Positions 35,218 to 43,655 of a stretch of 64,000 nt of DNA are shown piece after piece. The translations under genes were made by a program, and so were the position numbers. This stretch comes from UBA1479 sp040218445 (lineage in GTDB: Bacteria; Pseudomonadota; Alphaproteobacteria; Rhodospirillales; Casp-alpha2): assembly GCA_040218445.1 (NCBI GenBank), contig JAVJRK010000013.1, positions 62,001 to 126,000 of the forward strand, written 5' to 3'. Position 1 is the stretch's first letter; each line of letters opens with the position of its first letter. The notes under the pieces were generated by a model. That model was not told the DNA's origin, ran no database searches, and worked only from the letters and a program-made list of their open reading frames with translations.

Positions 35218-36153
35218 ATGCCCCGAATAGTCCGCGTTGCCGCCGCCCAACAGGGCCCCAATCTTGAGACCGACAGCCGCCAGGTAATCGTCGCCCGCCT
35301 GCTCGACATGATGAAACAGGCCAAATCGCAAGGCGCTGATCTGGTCGTTTACACGGAAACGGCCTTAACGACCTTTTTCCCGCGGTTCTATGCCGAGAAC
35401 CGGGCCGAAATGGACCCCTGGTTCGAGCGCGACATGCCCAATGACGCGACACGCCCCCTGTTCGACTACGCCGCCGACAATAAGATCGGCTTTTCCCTGG
35501 GCTATGCGGAACTGACCCCCGAAGGGGAACATTTCAACACCCAGATCCTGGTCGACAAGGACGGGCGGATCGCCGGCAAATACCGGAAGGTCCACCTACC
35601 TGGTCATGTGGAACTGGAGCCCGAACGCAGGTTCCAGCATTTGGAAAAACGATATTTTCAGCCGGGTGATCTGGGCTTTCCCGTATGGCGCACCATGGGC
35701 GGCGTCATGGGGATGTGCATCTGCAACGACCGGCGCTGGCCGGAAACTTACCGCGTGATGGGCCTGCAGGGCGTGGAACTGGTCATGCTCGGCTACAACA
35801 CGCCCTCGTGGAACGGGCTGGGCGGGCCTGACACACCGGAACTGCGCATGCATCATTCCCGGCTTTCCATGCAGGCTGGCGCCTATCAGAACGCAACCTG
35901 GGTGGTCGGCGTCGCCAAGGCCGGCGAGGAAGCGCCCGGATACCATTTGATGGGCGGCAGCTGCATCATCAACCCGGACGGCCAGGTCGTCGCCGAGGCC
36001 ACGACCGAAGACGACGAGGTCATCGTCCATGACTGCGATCTGGACGCCTGTGCCTTTCTCAAGAACTCGACCTTCAAATTCCAAGCTCACCGCCGCACGG
36101 AACATTACGGCCTGATCACAGAACAAACCGGCGCCGTGCCGCCACCCGAATGA
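35218..36153 (+). CDS. N-carbamoyl-D-amino-acid amidohydrolase (nitrilase superfamily)
   Basis: A 311-residue carbon-nitrogen hydrolase. The catalytic triad is Glu47 (YTETALTTFFPR), Lys124 (KYRKVHLPGH) and Cys169 (MGMCICNDRRWPE). These blocks and KRYFQPGDLGFPV match D-carbamoylases, which turn N-carbamoyl-D-amino acids into D-amino acids, CO2 and ammonia. Length fits (about 304 in Agrobacterium). No hydantoinase is adjacent. It overlaps the next gene by four bases (ATGA). Confidence 0.9.
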   Translation: MPRIVRVAAAQQGPNLETDSRQVIVARLLDMMKQAKSQGADLVVYTETALTTFFPRFYAENRAEMDPWFERDMPNDATRPLFDYAADNKIGFSLGYAELTPEGEHFNTQILVDKDGRIAGKYRKVHLPGHVELEPERRFQHLEKRYFQPGDLGFPVWRTMGGVMGMCICNDRRWPETYRVMGLQGVELVMLGYNTPSWNGLGGPDTPELRMHHSRLSMQAGAYQNATWVVGVAKAGEEAPGYHLMGGSCIINPDGQVVAEATTEDDEVIVHDCDLDACAFLKNSTFKFQAHRRTEHYGLITEQTGAVPPPE

Positions 36154-36863
36154 CGACCGTGATGAACGTCCTGATCGTCCACGCCCATCCGGAATCAAAA
36201 TCCTTCAACACGGCGCTGCGCGACCAGTCGATCCGCGTGCTGGAAGAGGCAGGCCACAGCGTCGCGCTGTCCGATCTTTACGCCATGAACTTCAACCCCG
36301 TGTCGGGGCCTGAGGATTTCAATGATCGTGCCGCCCCGGACTATCTGGTCTATGCGCTGGAACAGCGCCACGGATATCAGACAGGAACGCTCGCGCCCGA
36401 CATCACGGCCGAGATCGACAAGCTCATGGCCTGTGATCTTCTGATCCTGCATTTTCCGCTCTACTGGTTTTCCGTGCCGGCGATCCTGAAAGGCTGGATC
36501 GACCGGGTGCTCGTTTCCGGGCTGACATACGGCGGGCGGCGGTTCTACGACCAGGGCGGCCTGAAGGGCAAGAAAGCCCTGCTGACCCTGACGCTCGGCG
36601 GGCGGGAACATATGCTCGACCGCGACGAAGCCATCCACGGACGCCTGGAAGACATGCTCAAGCCGCTGTTGCAGGGCACGCTGGCCTATACGGGCATGAC
36701 CGTCCTGCCGCCCTTCGTCGCCTGGCATGTGCCCTACGTGGACGATGCCACGCGGCAGGGGTATCTCGATGACTATGCGGAACGCCTGCGGGGGATCGAC
36801 AACGATACGCCCCTCACCTTTCCGTCCCTGAACGACTTCGACGACACCATGCAACCCAAGTAG
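36150..36863 (+). CDS. NAD(P)H oxidoreductase, flavodoxin-like fold (NQO1-like)
   Basis: A 237-residue flavoprotein with an N-terminal flavodoxin strand-loop (VLIVHAHPESKSFNTAL), the quinone-reductase block LLILHFPLYWFSVPAILKGW and the TYGGRRFYDQGG FMN-side segment. It should reduce quinones or similar electron acceptors with NAD(P)H. Translation is coupled to the carbamoylase gene by the ATGA overlap, but why the two activities belong together is not clear. Confidence 0.88.
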   Translation: MTTVMNVLIVHAHPESKSFNTALRDQSIRVLEEAGHSVALSDLYAMNFNPVSGPEDFNDRAAPDYLVYALEQRHGYQTGTLAPDITAEIDKLMACDLLILHFPLYWFSVPAILKGWIDRVLVSGLTYGGRRFYDQGGLKGKKALLTLTLGGREHMLDRDEAIHGRLEDMLKPLLQGTLAYTGMTVLPPFVAWHVPYVDDATRQGYLDDYAERLRGIDNDTPLTFPSLNDFDDTMQPK

Positions 36864-36953
36864 CCGTTCCCACCAAGAACGTCTTTGCGCGGCTATCGGC
36901 GCTGCGCTACATCATTGATCTGTTCGTGTCCGTAGCCCTTGAGGATTTCAACG

Positions 36954-38648
36954 TTGGTTTCGCTGCAACAAGCCTTTGCCAGCCATCAGGCCGGAAACCT
37001 GACAGACGCTGTGCAGCTATACAGGCACTTCATTGCCGCAAACCCCCAGCATGCAGAAGCCCATCACCTTCTCGGCGTAGCCTGTATGCAGATGGGCAAC
37101 CTGCAAGATGCCATGGAGTCACTTTCCCAGGCCGTTCACCTTGATGGCAATAATCCGGGGTATTTGAACAATCTCGGCCTGGCGCAATTCTATGGAAACG
37201 ACCCGGTGGCAGCGCGGAAAAATTATGAGCGCGCGCATGCACTGACACCACAAAACCCGGATATCCTGAATAACTTGGGCATGGCCCTGCAGCGTCTGGG
37301 TGAAGTCGAAGGGGCGATTAAAAAATTCGAGGCTGCCCTGAAGCTTTCATCAGACGACCCAGAGATATTGCACAATTATGGGATGGCCTTGCGCGATGCA
37401 GGGCTGCTTGAAAAGGCTGCTGTGATCTTGAAGCGGGCCATCGACGTAAGCGGTGGCATTCCCGACACCTATGCTGCCTTGGCATCAATTCAGTTTACGC
37501 TGGATGACTATGATGGCGCCGTCAAATCTTGTTGGTCCAGCATCCGAATGGACCCCTTGCATCTTGATTCCCACAAAGCCTTCAAAGGCCTGATGAAGGC
37601 GATGAACCGGGATGCGGAAATCTACGACACATTGAAGTGGGCCGTCGAAAATGCACCCGATGTACCGCAGACACATGTGCAGTACGGCCTGGAACTGGCG
37701 CAGGACGGAGCTTATGCCGTGGCGGAGCCCGTACTACGGCGCGCCATTGAGTTGGATGGCAACCTGGCGATCGCGCGATCAACACTGGGTTGGGCGCTTT
37801 CCCATATGGGCCAGCATGATGAGGCCGTCATGCAATATGCAAAGGCCGTCGAATTGGCACCGGACGATCCAAGCTTTCTCGACAACTATGGCCAATGCCT
37901 GATCCGTGCCGGCCGGCCGACTGACGCGATCGCCGTTCTGAAGAAAGCACATCGCATGATGCCGCGCCTGAGTGCTGTTTTAGGAACGATGACGATCGCC
38001 ATGGTCGAAGCCGACGATCCCAGCCTGGCCGCGTTCGTCGACTATGAAAAAGACGTCGTGACACGGGTTTTATCCCCGCCTCCCGGATACGCCGATATAG
38101 AGACTTTCAACGATGCACTTCATGCGGAATTGGAACCGCGTCATAAGCAAGGCTCGTTGCCGTTGGATCAGTCGATGCGCGGCGGCACCCAAATTCCCGA
38201 CAATCTGTTTAAATCTGCTTCGGGAAATGTGCTTCTGGTCAAAAACGCGATTACGGCTGCCATCGGAGAATTCGTCGCCGGGCTGGATGAAGATCCCGAT
38301 CATCCGTTTCTACGTTACATCAACAAGGACTTCCGGTTTTCCGGTGCCTGGTCGACCATCCTTTACGGGGCCGGTTACGACGGCAGTCATATCCATAATG
38401 AAGGCTGGCTCAGTGGTGTTTACTACGTGAAGGCCCCTGACCTGCCCGAAGAAAGTTGGCTATCCGGCGAAGGATGTATCCAATTCGGCGCACCGCCGGA
38501 CGCCTTTGTCAGCGACAAGAACAAGACACGCCGCCTGATCCGTCCCCAACCGGGTCTATTGGTTCTGTTTCCCTCTTACATCTGGCACGGAGTCAAGCCA
38601 TTCACCCAGGAAGGCCTGCGCCATTCAATTGCGTTTGATGTGATCTAG
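36954..38648 (+). CDS. TPR protein with C-terminal putative 2OG-Fe(II) oxygenase domain
   Basis: About residues 1-350 are tetratricopeptide repeats (YLNNLGLAQFYGNDPVAARK, ILNNLGMALQRLGEVEGAIK). The last 200 residues form a 2OG-Fe(II) oxygenase of the PF13759 type: GSHIHNEGWLSGVYYV carries the H-x-H-like iron ligands, and LLVLFPSYIWHGVKPF plus LRHSIAFDV the distal His and Arg. No ATG exists near the start; TTG at 36954 has GAGG nine bases upstream and is preferred over TTG 36939, which lies before it. The 564-residue protein may hydroxylate a protein held by the TPR part. Its stop overlaps the opposite gene's stop (CTAG). Confidence 0.85.
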   Translation: MVSLQQAFASHQAGNLTDAVQLYRHFIAANPQHAEAHHLLGVACMQMGNLQDAMESLSQAVHLDGNNPGYLNNLGLAQFYGNDPVAARKNYERAHALTPQNPDILNNLGMALQRLGEVEGAIKKFEAALKLSSDDPEILHNYGMALRDAGLLEKAAVILKRAIDVSGGIPDTYAALASIQFTLDDYDGAVKSCWSSIRMDPLHLDSHKAFKGLMKAMNRDAEIYDTLKWAVENAPDVPQTHVQYGLELAQDGAYAVAEPVLRRAIELDGNLAIARSTLGWALSHMGQHDEAVMQYAKAVELAPDDPSFLDNYGQCLIRAGRPTDAIAVLKKAHRMMPRLSAVLGTMTIAMVEADDPSLAAFVDYEKDVVTRVLSPPPGYADIETFNDALHAELEPRHKQGSLPLDQSMRGGTQIPDNLFKSASGNVLLVKNAITAAIGEFVAGLDEDPDHPFLRYINKDFRFSGAWSTILYGAGYDGSHIHNEGWLSGVYYVKAPDLPEESWLSGEGCIQFGAPPDAFVSDKNKTRRLIRPQPGLLVLFPSYIWHGVKPFTQEGLRHSIAFDVI

Positions 38649-39817
38649 GCCACCTCGCCGCAGGCATGGCCCGACGCCCAAGCCCATTGGAAATTGAACC
38701 CGCCCAGGTGGCCCGTGACGTCCACGCCCTCGCCAATGAAATAGAGCCCCGGCACGTCCCGGGCTTCCATGGTCTTGGATGAAAGATCCCGCGTATCGAC
38801 CCCGCCGACGGTGACCTCGGCCGTGCGGTTGCCCTCGCTGCCGTTGGGGGTGACGGTCCAGGCATTGACCTGGTCAGCCAGGGCTCGAAGACGTTTGTCC
38901 GGCTGGTCGGCCAGACGACCCAGGCAGCCCGTCCATTCGCACAACCGCTGTGCCAGACTTTTCGCCAGGAACTGGGAAAGCACCGTCGGCACTTCTTTCT
39001 TCGGCTCGCTTTGTTTCATTTCTTTCAGCAGAGAGAACAGATCCCTGCCCGGAAGCAGGTCGAGCGTGATCGCATCGCCCGGCTTCCAATAGGATGAGAT
39101 CTGCAGGATTACCGGCCCGCTCAGCCCCCGGTGGGTGAATAGCAGGGCTTCGGCAAAGCGCACCTTTCCCAGGGTCGCCGTGGCATCGACCGACACGCCG
39201 GAAAGGCCTTCCAGATTCGCCAGCATTGCCGCATCAAATGTCAGCGGCACCAGGCCCGCCCGTGGCGTGACGACGCGCAGACCAAACTGCCGGGCGATGT
39301 CATAGGCAAAACCGCTTGCCCCCATCTTGGGGATCGACGGCCCACCCGTGGCGATGACCAGGGCAGCCCCCGTAAACACCCCCTTGTCCGTCTCCACGCG
39401 GAACCGGTCGCCGTCACGGGTCACGGCGGACACGGTAATCGCCGTGCGGATGTCAGCCCCATGGGCTTCGGCCAGCAGCATGTCGATGATCTGCTGCGCG
39501 CTGTCGTCGCAGAACAACTGCCCCAGGGTTTTTTCGTGATAGGCGATGCGATGGCTTTCAACCAGCGCAATGAAATCATGCTGGGTATACCGTTTAAGCG
39601 CCGAGACACAGAAATGCGGATTGTCTGACAGGAAGTTCACAGGCGCGGCGTGCAGGTTGGTGAAATTGGCCCGCCCGCCGCCGGAAATACGCACCTTCTG
39701 GGCGACCTTCGGGTTGCGTTCCAGAACCACAACCTTGCGACCGCGCCGGATCGCGCCGGCCGCGCACATCAACCCCGCCGCCCCGGCACCTATGATGATT
39801 ACGTCAACGTCCTGCAT
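38645..39817 (-). CDS. BaiN/HI0933 family FAD-dependent oxidoreductase
   Basis: A 390-residue flavoprotein. IIIGAGAAGLMCAAGAIRRG is the N-terminal FAD dinucleotide loop, RISGGGRANFTNL the family signature, ALVIATGGPSIPKMG an inner glycine block, and YFIGEGVDVTGHLGGFNFQW the C-terminal FAD block. BaiN reduces bile acid intermediates; the natural role of most homologues is unknown. ATG at 39817 is chosen by the position of the glycine motif; no clear ribosome site is seen. Confidence 0.9.
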   Translation of the reverse strand: MQDVDVIIIGAGAAGLMCAAGAIRRGRKVVVLERNPKVAQKVRISGGGRANFTNLHAAPVNFLSDNPHFCVSALKRYTQHDFIALVESHRIAYHEKTLGQLFCDDSAQQIIDMLLAEAHGADIRTAITVSAVTRDGDRFRVETDKGVFTGAALVIATGGPSIPKMGASGFAYDIARQFGLRVVTPRAGLVPLTFDAAMLANLEGLSGVSVDATATLGKVRFAEALLFTHRGLSGPVILQISSYWKPGDAITLDLLPGRDLFSLLKEMKQSEPKKEVPTVLSQFLAKSLAQRLCEWTGCLGRLADQPDKRLRALADQVNAWTVTPNGSEGNRTAEVTVGGVDTRDLSSKTMEARDVPGLYFIGEGVDVTGHLGGFNFQWAWASGHACGEVA

Positions 39818-39879
39818 GCGCGTGCTATAGCGGATACAGAAGCGATGCCCAAGCACCGCTTGTCACCGCCCGTAACCAT

Positions 39880-40488
39880 TCAATCGATGCGCGTCAGTAT
39901 AAAGCCCCAATAAACGTCTGGGCCTATTGCCAACGGAATGTTGATGTCATTGGCCCACACCTGCTGAAACCCTGCCCGGCCAAACAGATTCTGCCACATC
40001 AGCTTACCCATGACGCTGTAATGGTTGGGGTTATCTTCATGTTTTGCCACGGTGTCCGGCGCGGGGACCTCCACATACAGCCCACCCCCCGGTGTCAGTA
40101 ACCGCTGAAACTCGGAAAGCGTGAACAATGGAAAGATGCTGTGCTCAAGGGCATGACGGCACCAGATGAAATCGAACGACCCGTCGTCAAAATCCAGATC
40201 CGATAAATCCATCTCCACGGCGTCGAAGCCTTTGTCACGGCATACCGCGACATCATCACCCAATGCGATTCCTTTGGCTGAAATTCCCCGTTTATGAAAT
40301 TCCTCCAGCGCCGGCCCCTGCCCGCAGCCGATATCCAAAACTCTTTGCCCCGGGCGAAGCTCACCCCGTGATGACAACAACTCCACCACCTGACATGTGA
40401 TTTGTGTGTGCAAATCACTGCCTTCTTCGGGATAAATCTCCGTCTTGCGCTGGTCCAGAAATGTCGCCAATCGATCATACATAGACAT
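39880..40488 (-). CDS. SAM-dependent methyltransferase, class I
   Basis: A 202-residue methyltransferase. VLDIGCGQGPALEEF is the SAM-binding glycine motif, MDLSDLDFDDGSFDFIWCRH includes the acidic post-motif and motif IV, and RLLTPGGGLYVEVP is the conserved later strand. Starts at 40569 and 40518 are possible, but ATG at 40488 has GGGGGTG at the right distance. Substrate unknown. Confidence 0.85.
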   Translation of the reverse strand: MSMYDRLATFLDQRKTEIYPEEGSDLHTQITCQVVELLSSRGELRPGQRVLDIGCGQGPALEEFHKRGISAKGIALGDDVAVCRDKGFDAVEMDLSDLDFDDGSFDFIWCRHALEHSIFPLFTLSEFQRLLTPGGGLYVEVPAPDTVAKHEDNPNHYSVMGKLMWQNLFGRAGFQQVWANDINIPLAIGPDVYWGFILTRID

Positions 40489-40588
40489 GGTCACCCCCGG
40501 ACCGAAAGCATTCGCCATCCCGGCACCATGGCATAGTCGATTTACTTGATCACCGGTCAAATTTATCACCCGTGATCTGGCAGATCCG

Positions 40589-40789
40589 TTATTTGCGCCT
40601 CAGCAGCGAACGCATACTACCGATCACCGCAACAACAATCCGCGTAAAGGCCTCTGCGCGCAAAACACGGGCACGGCGCAAACCGTCGTTAATCTCGGCT
40701 TGGGTTACGGATAATCGCCCTCCGTCCAAAGGCGCATACAAGCCTGCCTCGTCAAGCTGCGGCATGTGGATATTAGATAGCATGTTCAT
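40589..40789 (-). CDS. small hypothetical protein of 66 residues
   Basis: A short protein (MNMLSNIHMPQLDEAG...) ending in a basic amphipathic helix with LRAEAFTRIVVAVIGSMRS, a tail resembling small alphaproteobacterial DUF1127/RSP_7527-like proteins that may bind RNA or phosphate-starvation factors. GGAG lies eight bases before the ATG at 40789. It is divergent from the HxlR regulator, and the two operators at 40823 and 40862 lie between them. Confidence 0.6.
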   Translation of the reverse strand: MNMLSNIHMPQLDEAGLYAPLDGGRLSVTQAEINDGLRRARVLRAEAFTRIVVAVIGSMRSLLRRK

Positions 40790-40822
40790 AGCGGTGGCTC
40801 CGATTTGGATCATCACGCAAAT

Positions 40823-40843
40823 TAACTTGCAAAAAGCAAGTTA
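40823..40843. promoter_or_regulatory. HxlR operator, site 1
   Basis: TAACTTGC-AAAAA-GCAAGTTA is a perfect inverted repeat with 8-base arms, between the small gene and the HxlR regulator gene. It has the ACTT...AAGT form typical of HxlR-type operators. Confidence 0.7.
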
Positions 40844-40861
40844 TAGTGATTTATGAAATTT

Positions 40862-40878
40862 ACTTGTTTTTTGCAAGA
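40862..40878. promoter_or_regulatory. HxlR operator, site 2
   Basis: ACTTG-N7-CAAGA repeats the site 1 layout (ACTTG-N7-CAAGT) with one mismatch, 37 bases further on. Two sites spaced like this suggest cooperative binding and autoregulation. Confidence 0.6.
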
Positions 40879-40891
40879 TAATTTTTATCCT

Positions 40892-41323
40892 ATGCGTATG
40901 AAGAGCGAGACCAAAAAGCACAGCAGCGATTGTCTCGTCGCCTACGGCATTGATACCTTCGGCGACCGCTGGTCGTTTCTGGTGCTGCGCGACATGATGC
41001 TTTACGGCAAGTGCCGCTATGGCGACTTCCTTGCCTCGGAAGAGCAGATCGCGACTAACATCCTGGCCGCCCGCCTGAAGCATCTGGAATCCGAAGGGAT
41101 CATTTCGAAAGAACGCGACCCGGAAAACCGCCGCAGCTACATCTACAGCCTGACGGAAAAGGGCCTGGACCTCGCCCCCGTGCTACTTGAAATCATCCGC
41201 TGGAGCAGCCGCCATTTAAAAACGAACGCGCGCCGCCGCCGTTTGCTGGCACGCATTGAAACGGACCGTGACGGCGTGCTGGCGGATATCCGCACCCGCA
41301 CTGCGATTCTCACCCCACCCTGA
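40892..41323 (+). CDS. HxlR family transcriptional regulator
   Basis: A 143-residue winged-helix regulator: an N-terminal Cys in DCLVAYGIDTFGDRWSFLVL (redox- or thiol-sensitive in several HxlR proteins), then the recognition helix region ATNILAARLKHLESEGIISK and wing RRSYIYSLTEKGLDLAPVL. An upstream in-frame ATG at 40853 would put operator 2 inside the gene, so the start at 40892 (or 40898) is preferred, although neither has a clear ribosome site. Confidence 0.85.
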   Translation: MRMKSETKKHSSDCLVAYGIDTFGDRWSFLVLRDMMLYGKCRYGDFLASEEQIATNILAARLKHLESEGIISKERDPENRRSYIYSLTEKGLDLAPVLLEIIRWSSRHLKTNARRRRLLARIETDRDGVLADIRTRTAILTPP

Positions 41324-41342
41324 CGATCTTATCCTGGCCAAA

Positions 41343-41381
41343 ACCAAAATCCCCCGCAACGGCCAAGCCGAAACGGGGGAT
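41343..41381 (-). terminator. intrinsic terminator of the CoA-transferase operon
   Basis: Stem ATCCCCCG (41349-41356) and CGGGGGAT (41374-41381) with an internal GGC/GCC hairpin in its loop, followed on the minus strand by TTTGGTTTTGG. Confidence 0.6.
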
Positions 41382-41424
41382 CACTGGAACGGCGGCCGAA
41401 CGGCCCGCCAAAACGTTCATGCGG

Positions 41425-42630
41425 TCAAATGGCGCCCTCTTCCTTCAAGGCGGCCAATTCCTCGGCGGACAGGCCAAGCTCTCCCCCAAGGATTTCTTCC
41501 GTGTGCTGGCCCTTGCGCGGCCCGGCATGACGAATTTCCGCAGGTGTTTCCGACATGAAGGGAAAGGCATTGGTCATGCGCAATTTGCCCAGGTCTTCAT
41601 CGTCCATTTCGATGATATCGTTCCGCGCCTGATACTGCGGGTCCTGGTAGATTTGATCGATCGTATAAGCCGGGCCGATCGCGGCTTCGGCTTTCTCGAA
41701 CTCTTCCAGTACGGTCTTAAGGTCGTGCTGCGCGATCCAGCCGGCAACGATGCCGTCGATCTCGTCGATGTGCTTGACCCGGTCCTGGGGGGTCTGGAAA
41801 CGCGGGTCGGCCGCGACCTCGGGCCCGCCGCATAATGTCAGCACCCGAGTCACGATGGCCGGCGAGTTGGTCGAAATGGCAACCCAATGCCCGTCCTTCG
41901 ATTGATAGGTATTGCGCGGCGCATTGTTCTTCGACCGGTTGCCCCAACGCTGCTGGACCACTCCCAACTGATCGTACTCCATGGGCTGCGGCCCCATGAC
42001 CTGGAACAAAGGTTCATAGATCGACAGGTCAATGTACTGCCCTTCCCCACTGCCCTGCGCGTCCCGGTGATAAAGCGCGAACATGGCGGCGAAGGTGCCG
42101 TAAGCCGCCGCCACGCCATCGGCCAAACCGAAGTTGGGCAAGGTCGGGGGACCATCGGGCACACCGGTGATGCTGGCAAAACCGGAAAAGGCTTCGGCAA
42201 TGGTGCCAAACCCCGGGCGGTTCTTGTACGGCCCCGTCTGGCCGAAACCGGTGACCCGCACCATCACCAGGCGCGGATTGATCTTCTTCAAATCTTCCCA
42301 ACCCAGCCCCCATTTTTCCATGGTGCCGGTACGAAAATTTTCGATCAGGACGTCCGTGTTCTTGATCAACTCCTTGAACAAGGCCTGACCTTTGGCATGG
42401 CTGAAGTTCAAGGTGATGCACCGCTTGTTGCGGTTGGCCATCTTGAACCACAACCCCACGCCGTCCTTTTTCTGACCGGTTTCACGCAGCACATCACCGC
42501 GCGGATGTTCGACCTTGATCACGTCAGCACCGAAATCGCCCATCAGCATGCCGATGGTCGGACCGGCAATAACGGTCGCGGCATCAATGACCCTTAGCCC
42601 CTTTAGCGGGGGCGCTTTCTTTTCCGTCAC
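41425..42630 (-). CDS. CaiB/BaiF family CoA transferase
   Basis: A 401-residue family III CoA transferase. DAATVIAGPTIGMLMGDFGADVIKVEHP is the N-terminal block (start only shown in part by DFGADVIKVEHP), and the catalytic Asp is in FGLADGVAAAYGT. It moves CoA between organic acids; substrate unknown. It follows the TauD dioxygenase gene by 12 bases, so the dioxygenase and transferase probably act in one catabolic route, possibly oxidising a sulfonate or a carnitine-like acid, then activating the product. Confidence 0.9.
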   Translation of the reverse strand: MTEKKAPPLKGLRVIDAATVIAGPTIGMLMGDFGADVIKVEHPRGDVLRETGQKKDGVGLWFKMANRNKRCITLNFSHAKGQALFKELIKNTDVLIENFRTGTMEKWGLGWEDLKKINPRLVMVRVTGFGQTGPYKNRPGFGTIAEAFSGFASITGVPDGPPTLPNFGLADGVAAAYGTFAAMFALYHRDAQGSGEGQYIDLSIYEPLFQVMGPQPMEYDQLGVVQQRWGNRSKNNAPRNTYQSKDGHWVAISTNSPAIVTRVLTLCGGPEVAADPRFQTPQDRVKHIDEIDGIVAGWIAQHDLKTVLEEFEKAEAAIGPAYTIDQIYQDPQYQARNDIIEMDDEDLGKLRMTNAFPFMSETPAEIRHAGPRKGQHTEEILGGELGLSAEELAALKEEGAI

Positions 42631-42642
42631 GGTTTGGTCCTT

Positions 42643-43536
42643 CTATGCGGCCGATGCGGCGTTGGGTTCGGGAACGGCAAAGTCTTCGGGCCGCAGGAAA
42701 ATGGTCGTGCGCCGGGCAAAACGCGGCTTGGATTGGTCGAAGGCGTCGCGCTTGTGCCACAGGCGGGCGTTGTCCCACATGATGACATCGCCATTGCGCC
42801 AGGAATGAGAATAGATGAATTGATCCTGCAGCATGTGCTGGGTCACGGCATCCAAAAGTTCCTTGCTTTCGTTTTCTTCCAACCCTTCGATCCCGACGGT
42901 TTTGTTGGGATCAAGATAAACGGATTTCTGCCCCGTCGCCGGGTTTTCCAGGATGATGTCATGGGTCGCCGCGGGGGTGCGATCATGAATCTTCTTCATC
43001 GCTTCGGGATCTTTGCCCAGGTCAAGTACGGTCGTGGAATCCTTACGATCCGCGTACTTGGCCGTCGCACGCCGTCCTTCAATCGCTTTCTTCAGATTAT
43101 CCGGCAGCGTTTCATAACCCAGTTTGGTGTTGCAGTAGGACGTGACGCCGGCGTTTTCCGGCATTTCGATGGCGCAGAAGATCGATCCCGACGCCGGACG
43201 CAGGCGATAGATTTGATCGTGGTGCCAATAGACTTCGTAATTGCCCAATCCGCCCAGAGGCGTGCCGTCGGGCCGCTTCAGATTGGTGATGTAGATGATT
43301 TCAGGGTTGTCCGGCGACAGCATGTCATCACGCACGATGATGTCCATTTCGCCGAAACGCTTGGAATAGGCAACCTGCTGGCTTTCGCTCAGGCTTTGAC
43401 GGCGGAACAGGATCAACGGCTCTTGCTGCCACAGTTTATAGATGGCGTCGAACGTCTCATCGTCCAGGTTGGACAGATCCACGTCGAGGATTTCGAAACC
43501 GAAGGTTTCGCTCAGGGGGCGGGTACGGAGTTGCAT
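42643..43536 (-). CDS. TauD/TfdA family dioxygenase
   Basis: A 297-residue Fe(II)/2-oxoglutarate oxygenase. The iron triad is His105 and Asp107 in WHHDQIYRLR and His261 in LWHKRD; Arg275 or Arg276 in FARRTTIFLR should bind 2-oxoglutarate. Substrates in the family include taurine, 2,4-D and other organic acids. The ATG at 43536 is chosen because GAGGA lies about ten bases upstream, and the operator at 43571-43582 lies beyond it. Confidence 0.92.
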   Translation of the reverse strand: MQLRTRPLSETFGFEILDVDLSNLDDETFDAIYKLWQQEPLILFRRQSLSESQQVAYSKRFGEMDIIVRDDMLSPDNPEIIYITNLKRPDGTPLGGLGNYEVYWHHDQIYRLRPASGSIFCAIEMPENAGVTSYCNTKLGYETLPDNLKKAIEGRRATAKYADRKDSTTVLDLGKDPEAMKKIHDRTPAATHDIILENPATGQKSVYLDPNKTVGIEGLEENESKELLDAVTQHMLQDQFIYSHSWRNGDVIMWDNARLWHKRDAFDQSKPRFARRTTIFLRPEDFAVPEPNAASAA

Positions 43537-43570
43537 TTGGATGGTTCCTCGGGGGTTTTGAAGTGACGAC

Positions 43571-43582
43571 ATTGTATACAAT
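43571..43582. promoter_or_regulatory. FCD/GntR-type operator upstream of the TauD operon
   Basis: ATTGTATACAAT is a perfect 12-bp palindrome, 35 bases upstream of the dioxygenase start. It shares TTGTATACAA with 52886-52895. Confidence 0.55.
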
Positions 43583-43655
43583 CTTGAACATCCATCAACC
43601 AGGAAATCGCAGTGTTCCGGTATTTCCTTTTGTTCAAACCGTCAAAAACGCGCGG

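Noticed and set aside
39585..39590. A fifth GTATAC site
   Set aside because: It lies inside the BaiN-like gene and lacks the outer T and A of the palindrome, so it was not counted.
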